The notes under the pieces: model-generated
Told to the model about the DNA's origin: nothing
The model's input: only the letters and a program-made list of their open reading frames with translations
Databases searched by the model: none
Program-made: the position numbers and the translations under genes
Source: a virus
IMG/VR virus record: IMGVR_UViG_3300044971_004043
Span: 1-48,672 of that record
Length of the DNA: 48,672 nt
Direction: 5' to 3' (one strand)
In this document: positions 1 through 10,000 of the stretch, one piece after another
Position numbering within the stretch: the stretch's first letter is position 1
Layout of the letters: each line of letters starts with the position of its first letter

Positions 1-2934
1 GGGTTAGCTAAGGACGTATCTGGACGCTTGTCCAGTGGTGCATCGCGTGGTTCAGTCCAGCATAGGAGCGGTGACGAAGCTCGTGCCGTAAAACGCTCAC
101 CAGGAACGGCACATTTCGGAAGCCTATATGGATTCTCTTATGAGCCAACAGAGCAGCAGAAAGACATCATCGATACTGGTCTTGCTTTAATGTTTGGCGA
201 GCAAAAAGGCATCATGACTGTTTCTGCTGGTGCCGGCTCAGGGAAAACAACAACCCTCAAGGCATTGATGGCCGCAGCTGAACGCGAGTTTGATATCACG
301 CGATTCATTAATCGACCGGAAGCCCTAAAGGAAAAACTGGATTTCATCTCCGAGAAGTACAGCACCGATGATGACAAGTTTGACCTTTCCTCAATGTCGG
401 AAGAGGACAGGGATACAAAACTTTCTGAACTTAGAGACAAATTTAAGTCACCAACGGCGTACTACGTTGTTTTCAACAAGAAGAATGAAGAAGAGGCTGC
501 TGCTGAATTCAGCGACAACACTGGTGTATCAACACTAAACAGGCTGTCTTGGTGGTCATTGTTGCTCGGTCAGGGTGACGAAAAGTATGGCAAGAAGTTC
601 CGCGACAAGGTAAAAATTTCCACCCAGGATAGAGGGACATTTGCCAGAAGAGACAAAGACGGAAAACTTCAAACAATCAAGTTCACAAAAGTTGATGGAA
701 CAGAGGGTGAGACGGTTGGGTACGACCCGGGCTGGAGAGACCTTGGTTATTTGAAGCTATCTGACTCAAACGGCTGGATTAAAGCACTCAAGCTCACCGA
801 TAGAGAAGAGTTCTCTGCTGGCAAGGGTGCCGGAATGCCAACCCCAATAGCGGGAGTAAATCTAACAGTTAGAGACTATGCAGACATTCTTAACAAGGCA
901 CTCAAGGCATTCGCAAACAGTGCTGACGAGAAAATCGGCCCACAGCACTTCAAGAGAGCAGACATCAACAAGGGCAGAGCATCTGATTCAATTGTTGACA
1001 CTGAATGGCCTTCAATTCCAGACCAGTGGTTGAAAGACGCCAATGATGGTTGGAACATGGTTACCGACCCGGACAGCATCGTCCTTCCAGACCAAGGGCA
1101 GACAGACAAACTCTGGGCGATGACCGACCCAGACCTGAGAAGCGACCCTGGCTTGATTGGTCATGCCACAGGAAAAGACCTAGAGGCAAACGTTCAGGTT
1201 CCAAAGGAAACAAAAGTTGGGGACATTCTCCCTGACGGACGTGTGGTTATCTCTGTAAAGACAGGCCAGAAAGGCAAGAACTTCCAGGCCACGGTCGCGC
1301 GGAGATACGCAACTAAGGATAACCCGCTGTCAATGTTCATGATTGACGAAGCTCAAGATATGAACCCAGTAATGGAGCAGGTGTTAAATAAGAACAGAGA
1401 CAATCTCTCTATTCTACTTGTTGGCGACAAGAGGCAAGCAGTTTATGCGTTCCGTGGTGCTAAAGACATTCTTTCCTCACTAAACGGCGACTATGACCTC
1501 CCATTGAATGAGTCGTTCCGTTATGGACCAACTGTTGCTTGGTTGGCAAACCTGATTCAGTCACAGGGCAATATTGACGATTCTGAATTGGGAATAGAAG
1601 ACAGATTCCACCACGTTGCCGGTTTGGCTGTTGATGTAATCAACAACGACTTCGACATGGATGGCCTTTCCCCAGAAAGAGCCCGCGAAGCCTTAGTAAA
1701 GATTGAGTCAAAGTACAAGAGCGACAGAATCAGAATTGCCCAAAAAGGCATTCGTGATGATTTCGATATGACAAGCATGACTGTTGACCAGAGAAGAGAA
1801 AAGCTCAAAGCAGCAGACAAGAAGTACAAGACAAAGCTTGCATCTTTGTCTGATGATGAAATTGTTTCAGGTATTGAAATCAACAAGGCTCTCTCCAAGG
1901 AGCTCCGAAAAGTAGAAGATAGTTACGTTGCTCTTGCCGATATGGACGAGGCAGCAAGAAGCAGGGAGCTTGCGTCACTAAAGGATGTTCTTTCAAAAGA
2001 AGCAGCTGGTGAGTTTGTTGCCGACATGAAGGACGCTGACGCAATCCTTACGCGCGATAATGCAACAATTATTTATGAAGCATTGCAGTTCATCCAAAAC
2101 TTCCAGCCGAGATTCACCAGAAACGGACAGGAACTCCCTCCCGTTGTGATGATTCCAGCGACAAAACACAGAGAAATGAAAGCATTCTTTGAGCACTTGT
2201 CGTTCGTAATGGATACACCGGTAGATAAGCAGATAGAGCTGACAAAGAAGGGGTTGCGCCCGAAAGCGTCTTCATGGATTGGTGATGTTTGGGATGCTGG
2301 CGAAATAAAGCGCAGGGCTCAACAAGAGCAGTATGCACAGCTCAAGTCAATGTACAAGCTTGTTACTCGCGGCAATAAAAACCTCGGAATCCCACCACGC
2401 AGGGCATGGGAATACCGAAACATGTTCGCTAATGGCGTAACGCCAGGAATCAAGGCGCCAGTCATTGTTCCAGAGAGAAAGATGCTCAATCTTTCCAAGC
2501 TCAAGGACGTAAATGTTGATGACCTAAAGACCATATCTGCACAGCGCGGAACGGGTTTCACCTCAACGTCAACAGCAAGTCGTGCCAGAAGATTTGAGGT
2601 AATTCCAGACACAACCGGTAAAGGAAAGAGCAAGGTTCAGTGGCACCTCCAGCTCGCGGATGTGAACGGAAAGCGTGAGGGCGAATGGACGGGGGCCATT
2701 GAGTTATTTGACTGGGGCATTGATAGCGGTGGTGAATACACCGATACCAAGACTGGAAAAGTCGTAAAAGCGCCACAGGGTGTCTACTTCAGAGACATGA
2801 TGAGAATCCTAGAGGATAGTGATTACTACGGTGGAAAAGTCCAATTCAAGAAGGTTCTGGAAAAGAGTTTGGAGACACTGTTGTTATCAAGGGCGATACC
2901 GACGAAGAAACTGCTTTTATTCTCAACGACATAG
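1..2934 (+). CDS. Composite protein, SF1 (UvrD/Rep-like) helicase N-terminal part; 5' end outside window
   Basis: The frame is open from base 1, so the gene begins upstream. A TTG at 28 is the first possible internal start but falls inside a LSSG motif (28-39), so it is probably not a real start. Superfamily 1 helicase motifs are visible: Walker A GAGSGKTT (nt 229-252), Walker B DEAQD (from nt 1345), motif III GDKRQAVYAFRG and motif IV LNESFRYG. A long insertion separates motif I from motif II. The frame ends at 2934 without motifs V and VI, which lie in the next frame (2943 onward), so the helicase is split by a frameshift. SF1 enzymes translocate on single-stranded DNA using ATP. Its position ahead of head genes suggests either a replication gene or a virion-carried enzyme. 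The helicase call is firm; the virion role is inference. Confidence 0.85.
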   Translation, partial: GLAKDVSGRLSSGASRGSVQHRSGDEARAVKRSPGTAHFGSLYGFSYEPTEQQKDIIDTGLALMFGEQKGIMTVSAGAGSGKTTTLKALMAAAEREFDITRFINRPEALKEKLDFISEKYSTDDDKFDLSSMSEEDRDTKLSELRDKFKSPTAYYVVFNKKNEEEAAAEFSDNTGVSTLNRLSWWSLLLGQGDEKYGKKFRDKVKISTQDRGTFARRDKDGKLQTIKFTKVDGTEGETVGYDPGWRDLGYLKLSDSNGWIKALKLTDREEFSAGKGAGMPTPIAGVNLTVRDYADILNKALKAFANSADEKIGPQHFKRADINKGRASDSIVDTEWPSIPDQWLKDANDGWNMVTDPDSIVLPDQGQTDKLWAMTDPDLRSDPGLIGHATGKDLEANVQVPKETKVGDILPDGRVVISVKTGQKGKNFQATVARRYATKDNPLSMFMIDEAQDMNPVMEQVLNKNRDNLSILLVGDKRQAVYAFRGAKDILSSLNGDYDLPLNESFRYGPTVAWLANLIQSQGNIDDSELGIEDRFHHVAGLAVDVINNDFDMDGLSPERAREALVKIESKYKSDRIRIAQKGIRDDFDMTSMTVDQRREKLKAADKKYKTKLASLSDDEIVSGIEINKALSKELRKVEDSYVALADMDEAARSRELASLKDVLSKEAAGEFVADMKDADAILTRDNATIIYEALQFIQNFQPRFTRNGQELPPVVMIPATKHREMKAFFEHLSFVMDTPVDKQIELTKKGLRPKASSWIGDVWDAGEIKRRAQQEQYAQLKSMYKLVTRGNKNLGIPPRRAWEYRNMFANGVTPGIKAPVIVPERKMLNLSKLKDVNVDDLKTISAQRGTGFTSTSTASRARRFEVIPDTTGKGKSKVQWHLQLADVNGKREGEWTGAIELFDWGIDSGGEYTDTKTGKVVKAPQGVYFRDMMRILEDSDYYGGKVQFKKVLEKSLETLLLSRAIPTKKLLLFSTT
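2859..2865 (+). other. Probable -1 frameshift site joining the two helicase parts
   Basis: In the upstream frame the codons are ctg GAA AAG agt. Reading one base back at the four-A run (2861-2864) gives gag ttt gga gac act gtt, which continues in frame without a stop into motif V (KGREWD) and motif VI (VALTRAK). The heptamer G-GAA-AAG resembles a weak -1 slippery site but is not canonical. A lost A in the A-run (mutation or assembly error) explains the data equally well. Confidence 0.55.
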
Positions 2935-2942
2935 TAAGCCGC

Positions 2943-5324
2943 ATGAGGACTTCAGCAAAAACGCCAAATGCTGACGTTGAAATAACAACCGCGCAGCTAT
3001 CCAAGGGTAGAGAGTGGGATAGGGTCCGCGTTGCTTCTGACTTCCGTAATCCTCCAGACCTCGACATAGACCCAGAAACTGGAAAACCAGTTGAGAGTCG
3101 CTCCAGAAGAGAGGAACTCAACATTGTTTATGTTGCTCTAACTAGAGCAAAGAGAGCAATCGACCCGGGCAAGGCAATATACGACCTTTACCTCTCTGAC
3201 ACTGTGTCGGCAAGACAAAGGGAGGCAATCGACAAGGCTATTGAGGACGGCAGAATGCCCGACTATCTCAATAAGCCGGAAGGCCTGTTTGACCCATACT
3301 CTGGGGAAATAAATGCACCAACACCAACAATCGAAGACGACGACGATGAGCCTGGCGACTACGAAGTTGGTGGTGGCGATGATGGCAAGTCAATTGACGA
3401 CATAATCAAAGAAAAAGAAGAGGAAAAAGAAGACGAAGACGCCAGCATCGACGGAATCGAAGACATCGGTGACGAGGACGCGTCCAATAGTCCAGACATG
3501 GACCAGTTCGTTGACTTCCTTTCCTCTGGTCGCTCAGGTCGCGGACGCAGAAACCGCAGACTAAATCGTTCCCGTCAAACCCCATGGTCCGACGAAGACA
3601 GGCAAAGATTTGCTGACCGTGACAGGCTGAGGGCAAATCGTCGCCCTGGCAAGCGGAATGATGGTCCGTCGCCAGAAGAGTTCTTCTCTAGCGGTCGTAC
3701 CGATGTGGAGCTAGAAGGAAGATTTGGTCGCAGACTGCGCCAGGGCGGAGCTCAGCGCGCACCAAGGAATGCAAGACCAAGCACACAGGGAATTGCAGGT
3801 CTGAGGTTGTCTGGAAACCCAGAAACAAACTCTAAAGCTAGACGCGAACTCGATTATTCAATGCGCGTATGGGACGGATTCAAGAGAACCGGCATAGCCC
3901 TTGACGTGAATAGTGATGATTCTGGAACTGATGCAAGACAGAGACAGATTCGCGAAGCGATGAACAACGTTTCACAGAGAATGGCAGACAGACCACAAAT
4001 TACTGTTGGTAGCGTTTCGTCAAACAACCCCAACCAGAACCCAACAGCCTCAACATGGATGCTCTCCACGGAAAAACTGAAGGATACGATAAGAATTCCA
4101 ACGGAATACTCTGTCCAGACCGACCCAGGAACCGGAAGAAAAGACATTACCTGGACCCAATCGCGTCCACTAAGCAATGATGAGCTGGCATCCCTGCTGA
4201 ACCTTGACAAGCCAAATGCGGCAAAACTTTCGGACCCCGATGCCGGAATTAACCACGATGCGGTACGCATGCTTGTTGCCGAACTTGGAAAACAGCCAGA
4301 GTTTGCTGGATGGAGGCTTTTTGCCCCTGTCACAAGAGCAGACGAAGACTTTGCTGAAATGAACGTAATGGAACGATTTGCGGAAAATCTTGGCAGGGCC
4401 AACATGCGTGACCGATTCATAATCGAAACATTTGGCAAGGACGCATTCCCACACTGGTTTGACGAGGAAGAAAATAACCCAATCTCCCCAGAGGAATACG
4501 ATTCACTTGGTGAGGTGAGCAGGGTTTCACAATTCCGTGCTAGCGGCCGATTCGATAAAGATAGCGCCACCAGGGGTGACTCACCAGTTGAGGAAATGCT
4601 CATGGAGGAGTCAATTGATGAGGCAGAACTTCCTGACATACAGGAGCCAGATGTTTCTGCGGAGGAGCTAAGGGCTGACAAGACTGCGCGCAAGGACTTT
4701 GAACTTGACGCTCTTCTCAAGTATCTGGGTATCCCAGAAAAGGGATGGCAACAGAGAATGCGCGAAAGACTGCAGCAGTCGTTCGGCATGGATGATGTTG
4801 GTCTTGGCGCACAGAGTGACTGGAAGAAAAACGGAGTTCCAATCGCGTATATCAACCAGATGATAAAGGCTGGTCTCATTCCAGACGCCAGTTCTGTTTG
4901 GCGAGATGGAGACTCCGGTTCAAAACTGGATTCAGAACTCAGCAACGCGAAACATGCTGTTTATGAGGCACTTAATGAATTTATTGACAAGAGTTTTCCG
5001 AATTCGCCGCAAAACAGCACAAAAACGCGCAACTACATAACAAACAGCACAGATATGGCCCTATATCTGTCGGAGTCAGCAAAGAGAAAAGGTTCCGTAT
5101 TCAGCCCAAGAAAGGGCGATGAACCAAGATTCAGCAGCAACGAGCTACAACAGATTGTCAACAGATTCAATGAAGCATTTGGAACGAATCACACCATTGA
5201 AGACATCTTCAGTAGAGAGCAGCTAGAGACAGCACGCAGAAGAATTGAAGAGGATGGCGAGACACTCTCTGGAAAAAAACGAGAGAGAAGAAAGGTTAAG
5301 CCAGACAATTTCGCCAACGATTAA
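2943..5324 (+). CDS. Composite protein: SF1 helicase motifs V-VI followed by acidic linker and unknown C-terminal modules
   Basis: The first 65 residues hold motif V (TTAQLSKGREWD) and motif VI (YVALTRAK) of the helicase begun upstream. The frame is open leftward of the ATG at 2943 to about 2860, so this is most likely the second half of one product and not an independent gene. After the helicase comes a strongly acidic stretch (about residues 120-190). LSSGR follows at residue 193, then an Arg-rich segment of about 50 residues, then FSSGR at residue 248, then roughly 540 residues that I do not recognise. A weaker ASGR occurs near nt 4539. The two SSGR motifs separate segments of very different composition, as in the other giant proteins here. 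If cleaved there, the helicase would be released from an Arg-rich peptide and a C-terminal protein. Confidence 0.75.
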   Translation: MRTSAKTPNADVEITTAQLSKGREWDRVRVASDFRNPPDLDIDPETGKPVESRSRREELNIVYVALTRAKRAIDPGKAIYDLYLSDTVSARQREAIDKAIEDGRMPDYLNKPEGLFDPYSGEINAPTPTIEDDDDEPGDYEVGGGDDGKSIDDIIKEKEEEKEDEDASIDGIEDIGDEDASNSPDMDQFVDFLSSGRSGRGRRNRRLNRSRQTPWSDEDRQRFADRDRLRANRRPGKRNDGPSPEEFFSSGRTDVELEGRFGRRLRQGGAQRAPRNARPSTQGIAGLRLSGNPETNSKARRELDYSMRVWDGFKRTGIALDVNSDDSGTDARQRQIREAMNNVSQRMADRPQITVGSVSSNNPNQNPTASTWMLSTEKLKDTIRIPTEYSVQTDPGTGRKDITWTQSRPLSNDELASLLNLDKPNAAKLSDPDAGINHDAVRMLVAELGKQPEFAGWRLFAPVTRADEDFAEMNVMERFAENLGRANMRDRFIIETFGKDAFPHWFDEEENNPISPEEYDSLGEVSRVSQFRASGRFDKDSATRGDSPVEEMLMEESIDEAELPDIQEPDVSAEELRADKTARKDFELDALLKYLGIPEKGWQQRMRERLQQSFGMDDVGLGAQSDWKKNGVPIAYINQMIKAGLIPDASSVWRDGDSGSKLDSELSNAKHAVYEALNEFIDKSFPNSPQNSTKTRNYITNSTDMALYLSESAKRKGSVFSPRKGDEPRFSSNELQQIVNRFNEAFGTNHTIEDIFSREQLETARRRIEEDGETLSGKKRERRKVKPDNFAND

Positions 5325-5353
5325 CAGGCAAGCAAATTAGCAAACGTTACTAA

Positions 5354-5383
5354 TTAGCGCGCAAGGTTCTGATACGTTATAAT
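5354..5383 (+). promoter_or_regulatory. Candidate sigma70-type promoter before the PepSY protein gene
   Basis: A perfect TATAAT lies at 5378-5383, with a poor -35 (TTAGCG, 5354-5359) 18 nt upstream. It lies in the only sizeable gap in the first part of the head region. Confidence 0.5.
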
Positions 5384-5441
5384 TTAAGCAAATTGATTGG
5401 TTAATGTCCCTATGGCATTTCCCTGCATTTACGGGAGTTCT

Positions 5442-7019
5442 ATGAGCTACGACGAGAAAGCCACAGTCAGCATTGACGCCGAGGGCAACGTTCTTAAGTG
5501 CGCCAAAGGCGCTAGTGCCGCTGACTGCGGTTTTGTTAAGGGTTCGGAGTTGTGCGCAAAGTGCGGCGCCATGCCTGTTGAGATGAAGATGGTTCCCGCC
5601 TCTGAGTTGGAGGAGAAGGAAATGGCCATGGAAGCTCCGGAAATGAAGCCGAAGAAGAAGCCTGCAGAAGGTGGCGTTGTTGGCGTAATGGAAGTTGACC
5701 TTGAGGCAGACACCGAAGAGGAAGAAGACGAAGACGGCGAGCCAATGGAGAAATCATCTAAAGAGATGAAGCCCAAGAGGGTCCCAGTTCCTGGCCAGGT
5801 AATAATGGCTGATGACGAGGGCGAAGAGGCAGCGCTTGACGAAGCCGAAATGGACATGGAGTCAATGGGTGACGAAGACGAGGAGTCTTCTGCTCAAAGA
5901 ACTATGGGCAAGGCGAAGGCTGCAAAGCTTGAGGTAGAAATCGACTCAGAAGATGATGACGAAGAGTCAGACGACGAAGAAATGTCGGAAGACGAAGAAA
6001 TGTCAGACGAGGACGAAGAGGACGAGGAATACGAGGAAGACGAAGACGATGAGCTCATTATGGGCGAGAAGTCATTCTCTGCTCGCGACTCAGAGTGGGA
6101 AGACATTCGCAGGTCACGAATTAAGTCCCTTGGAATAAAGACAGCTGACCTTGGCGCTCACGGATATCTATGTGCAATAGAGAGAAAAGCCTATGCGGGT
6201 TCTTCTCCTGTTTGCGACGACTGCCCAGGTGGTTGTGTTGCTGAAAAGGGTCTGCCCGGACTGCTACACGTCGAAGGTTTGGCAGAAAAAATGTTCGATG
6301 GTGTTGTTGTTGACTCCGGCTACTCGCAGCCAGCAGACATGTTTGTTGTTGACGTACAGACAAAGGATGGTTCCGTCAAGGAAGTATTCATCGACGGAAC
6401 AAGCGCAGAAGTTTTGGGCTTCCAGAAGCTCGATGAATCAGAATTTGAACAGAAGTCTGGCTTTTCTGAATACAAGCTCATTGATTTCACCGAAGCAGCA
6501 GAAATCGCCGTCAAGTCAATTGATGGACATGTTGTTGCGGTAGAGCCAGATGTTTTCGAAGGTTTTGATGCTTATGCTGTAGAAATCGAAGGATTTGACG
6601 GAAAGTCGTACGACGTCTTCGTTGCCCTTGATGGCGAAGTGCTCGGTTATGACAAGTATGAAGCTGATGAGGTTGAGCAGATTGAAGCAGAAGCAGCTGA
6701 GATTGCAATCAAGAGAGCTTTTTCTGAAGAGAGAAGAATGGAACTTGCCAAGGAAGGTATGGCTCTTCCTGACGGTTCATATCCAATCGTTTCAGAGTCC
6801 GACCTAAGAAATGCAATTCAGGCTTTCGGTAGGGCAAAAGACAAAGAGGCTGCCAAGCGCCATATTATGAAGCGCGCTCGCGACCTTAAACTCGAAAGCC
6901 TTATCCCCGCAAACTGGCTTGCCGGAAGCAAGGAAAAGAGCGAGGAGCTGGGTGATGCGGATTTCATGGCGGCCCTCGTCGAGTTCCAGCTTCTCGAAGA
7001 CTCAATCGACGATAAGTAA
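5442..7019 (+). CDS. Acidic Cys-motif protein with PepSY-like domain and DUF6582-like C-terminus
   Basis: The ATG at 5442 is chosen because GGGAG (5433-5437) precedes it; an ATG at 5412 and a TTG at 5397 are also in frame. N-terminal cysteines (LKCAKG, DCGF, LCAKCGA) form a likely zinc site. A very acidic central region of about 130 residues follows, with runs of Asp/Glu. A second Cys cluster (VCDDCPGGC) comes next, then alternating segments that read like a PepSY fold (AAEIAVKSIDG, YAVEIEGFDG, FVALDGEVLGYD). PepSY domains are known as propeptides or inhibitors of metallopeptidases. The end (ALPDGSYPI, AIQAFGRAKD, RHIMKRARDL) matches a motif I associate with phage DUF6582 proteins. The position between two giant head-region proteins suggests a scaffold-like or protease-regulating head protein. 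Function unproven. Confidence 0.65.
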   Translation: MSYDEKATVSIDAEGNVLKCAKGASAADCGFVKGSELCAKCGAMPVEMKMVPASELEEKEMAMEAPEMKPKKKPAEGGVVGVMEVDLEADTEEEEDEDGEPMEKSSKEMKPKRVPVPGQVIMADDEGEEAALDEAEMDMESMGDEDEESSAQRTMGKAKAAKLEVEIDSEDDDEESDDEEMSEDEEMSDEDEEDEEYEEDEDDELIMGEKSFSARDSEWEDIRRSRIKSLGIKTADLGAHGYLCAIERKAYAGSSPVCDDCPGGCVAEKGLPGLLHVEGLAEKMFDGVVVDSGYSQPADMFVVDVQTKDGSVKEVFIDGTSAEVLGFQKLDESEFEQKSGFSEYKLIDFTEAAEIAVKSIDGHVVAVEPDVFEGFDAYAVEIEGFDGKSYDVFVALDGEVLGYDKYEADEVEQIEAEAAEIAIKRAFSEERRMELAKEGMALPDGSYPIVSESDLRNAIQAFGRAKDKEAAKRHIMKRARDLKLESLIPANWLAGSKEKSEELGDADFMAALVEFQLLEDSIDDK

Positions 7020-7033
7020 CCGAGGTCCCCGAT

Positions 7034-10000
7034 ATGTCGGGTGAACCGGTAAAGCACAGGGTAATAACGTCTGGACGTCTAGTATCTCCAGTTGCCTGCT
7101 GTAGGGACTTCGATGCTAGAGCGCTTCGTTTCAAGCAATCAATCAACGGAAGCGTCTACTCAGGCAGGCTTCAAGCAGATATAGCCGTAAAGGCGCTTGG
7201 TTGGGACATCTCTCGCAAACAAGACGAGGGAAACACTGACAATAAAAAGCGTGAATTCACCGGGGAATCAATGCCCGGTGTTGAAAAAAACGCATACGGG
7301 TATAGGTGGAAACCAGAAGCCAGATGGGAACCGGGCTCAAAGCTTGTTCTATCGCCAACAATTGAGAGCATTCGCGGAATGGATATCGAGCCTAATTTTG
7401 GCTGGATTCCAGAAAAGGAACGCGAAGTTGATTCGTTTGACAAGCTGCTGAATAAGCTGCGAAATAAACCACACATAAAAATATCTAAGTTTGATGTAAA
7501 CCCTAAGACTGACGAAGTTGACACATCTTCTGAAAAAATTGTCGACCCATTTGCAATGTCAACAGGCATGACAATGGAGGAACGCAGAAGAAGGCTCAAC
7601 AAGGGCAAAAACGTAGAAGAAAAATCATTAGGACCCAATCTTGGTGCGCGAGTTCCTGGCGGTTCATTGCTAGCAAGGGCAGCTGCAGCAGTTGGAATAC
7701 TTAGAGATGAAAATAATAAGTTTAGGTGTCCTCCAGGAACGCCAGCAGCTAACCAGTTTACGGACGCCATGGGCTCAAACTGCTTTGGGTTCAGTGCTAG
7801 TAGATTCGCAAGATTTGCTGCTCGCCAGGCCGCAGAACTCTCCAACCAAGGAGAAATGCAGGGACTTAGAAACAGTGCACGAAATGTACTTGACTTTGTT
7901 TACAACGGAAGATGGTTTCGTGACTTAGCTGATGCTGACCCAGCAAGAATTGGTCGCAGTCCATGGTATGACGCAGCAACTGGCGAAAGAATAGAAACAC
8001 CTGACTGGCGTGACGTTGATGGCCCAGAAAATCTCCGCGTAACAACTAATGGGATGATTAACGCGCAAGATGAAATTGCGCGAGCTGATGCTGAAGTTCT
8101 CAGTCTACTGGATGACCTTGGTGTCGACATAAGTGATGAGGCGAGAGCCACGAATGAAGACCTTGGTCAAGCATTTGACACACTGCGACAGATGGCTAAT
8201 AATGGCGACCCACGCGGATGGGATGTAAACCTTGTCAACGCAAACGGAGTAGACCAGCCAAGACTGACACCACAACAAGTCGAGCAGTTTGTCACAGCCC
8301 GCCTACAGGCCGTTCAGGGATGGACTTCACTCTCAAAAGAAGAACAAGACCTCATGGTCAAGGCTGATACTGCAAGATATTACGAAACCGAAAGAGCATT
8401 CCTTGAGTCCCTGCTAGTTCAGTTCAAGAGAAACCCATCTGCAGCAAAGTTTCTTGGAACAATCATGTACGACTCGGACTCGAACCACGAGGCCGGAACA
8501 TCACTAATGCGCGATGCTGCTCAAATTATCGACATGACTGACCCTGTTACTGGGAAAACAAGAAAAGTCAAAATACCCGGGGAAATGCGTGGGGTAATCG
8601 ACTTCAACATGGACATGATTATGAGCAACCAGGAAACCATGCTTCCAAACATGGGTGCTGGCCAGCGCCTGTCAATAGCTGCCATTGGCGGAAGAACAGA
8701 CGCCGAATCTCAGATGGCTCTTTCACATTTTATGCTAAACGCTGACCTTGCGGCTCGCCACATGGCTGGACTCGTAGATGGTCCAAAATCATTCACGAGA
8801 CACATAGGGATACACGAATTTGCCCACTTGGTCCAGGCTCAGGGATTCATGGAGGAGATTGACCGCAGAGCAAAAGCCGGAATGCTTGAGGTTCCGCAGT
8901 TCTCTAAGCGCGGCGACTATCTAGGGCAGAAAAAGATAAATAGCCTTTACGACTTAAGCGCTGGCGACATCATGAACATGATGACACAAACAGCTGACGG
9001 GATAAACCTTAAAGAACTTGGTGATGTGATGAGCCGCCTAGAGGGTGTTGCTCAGTTCTCTGGCGCATATCCAAGAGAATATGAAAAGGGAAGCGAAATA
9101 TGGGCGCTAGAAGCCCTTGCTGAACTTTATGCGCTGAGGGAACAAAAACTTATAAGCGGCGATGACGTCGACTCGGTTCTGGAGTTCATGGATGACATCA
9201 TGGCAAAGAGAGCTGAAACTTCGGCAGCAATCGCAAGCGCAACATATGACCTGGATGAGGTTGATTCTCCAGACATTGATTCACCAACAGCAGACGTTCT
9301 TCCTGGAATAACGCCAGAAGAACTAGACGCAATGGCAGAAGAAGCGCTAGTCCGTAGGGTTGCCGACAGGAGAGAAACTCTAAAAGCTTTCAGAAGTGAC
9401 TATTCGGGACTCACTCAGGAGGAGATGTTTGATGTTGCTACAGAAATAGCGACAGATTACACTATCGCTAAAGAAAGTCTGGATGAAATAGAAAAGTCGG
9501 AAATCCCATCTGGCTTAACACCGGAAGAAACAGATGCTGCAACAAGAGCCAGACAAGAGCTTCTTGATATAGCCATAGAAGAGGCTCAATTCCATGAGAA
9601 GAAGTACGACGATGCACGTCGTGAATGGAAAAAGAAGTATGGAATTGGTGCTCGTTCGGAAAACGCAAGATTTGACGCAGAAGTAGGGTCACTAAGGGAG
9701 TCTCGCGGCCTACTTAGTCCATCGGAAGCTGCTAAAAATGCAAGAGCAAGACAGCTTGATGCTATTTCTGAAGACATAACACAAATCGATGATAAAAAAG
9801 CCATCAGAAAAATGGCCGACACCCAAGTTCTGATGAAGGCAAATTCTGATGATGTCGACAAATCAGTAGAACTAGCTGAAGAATTCGACACCATGAAGAA
9901 TGCCATGATTGAAAAACTTAGGGCTGGTGGAGATAAACGCAGCAGGTCGAGAATTAGTAAAGAAATCGATGAAAAAATTGAAGCCCTAAACAGCCCTAAA

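Noticed and set aside
3854-4945. 363-aa antisense open frame, Ser-rich
   Set aside because: It lies opposite the helicase-tail gene and mirrors its codon pattern; no motif or ribosome-binding site.
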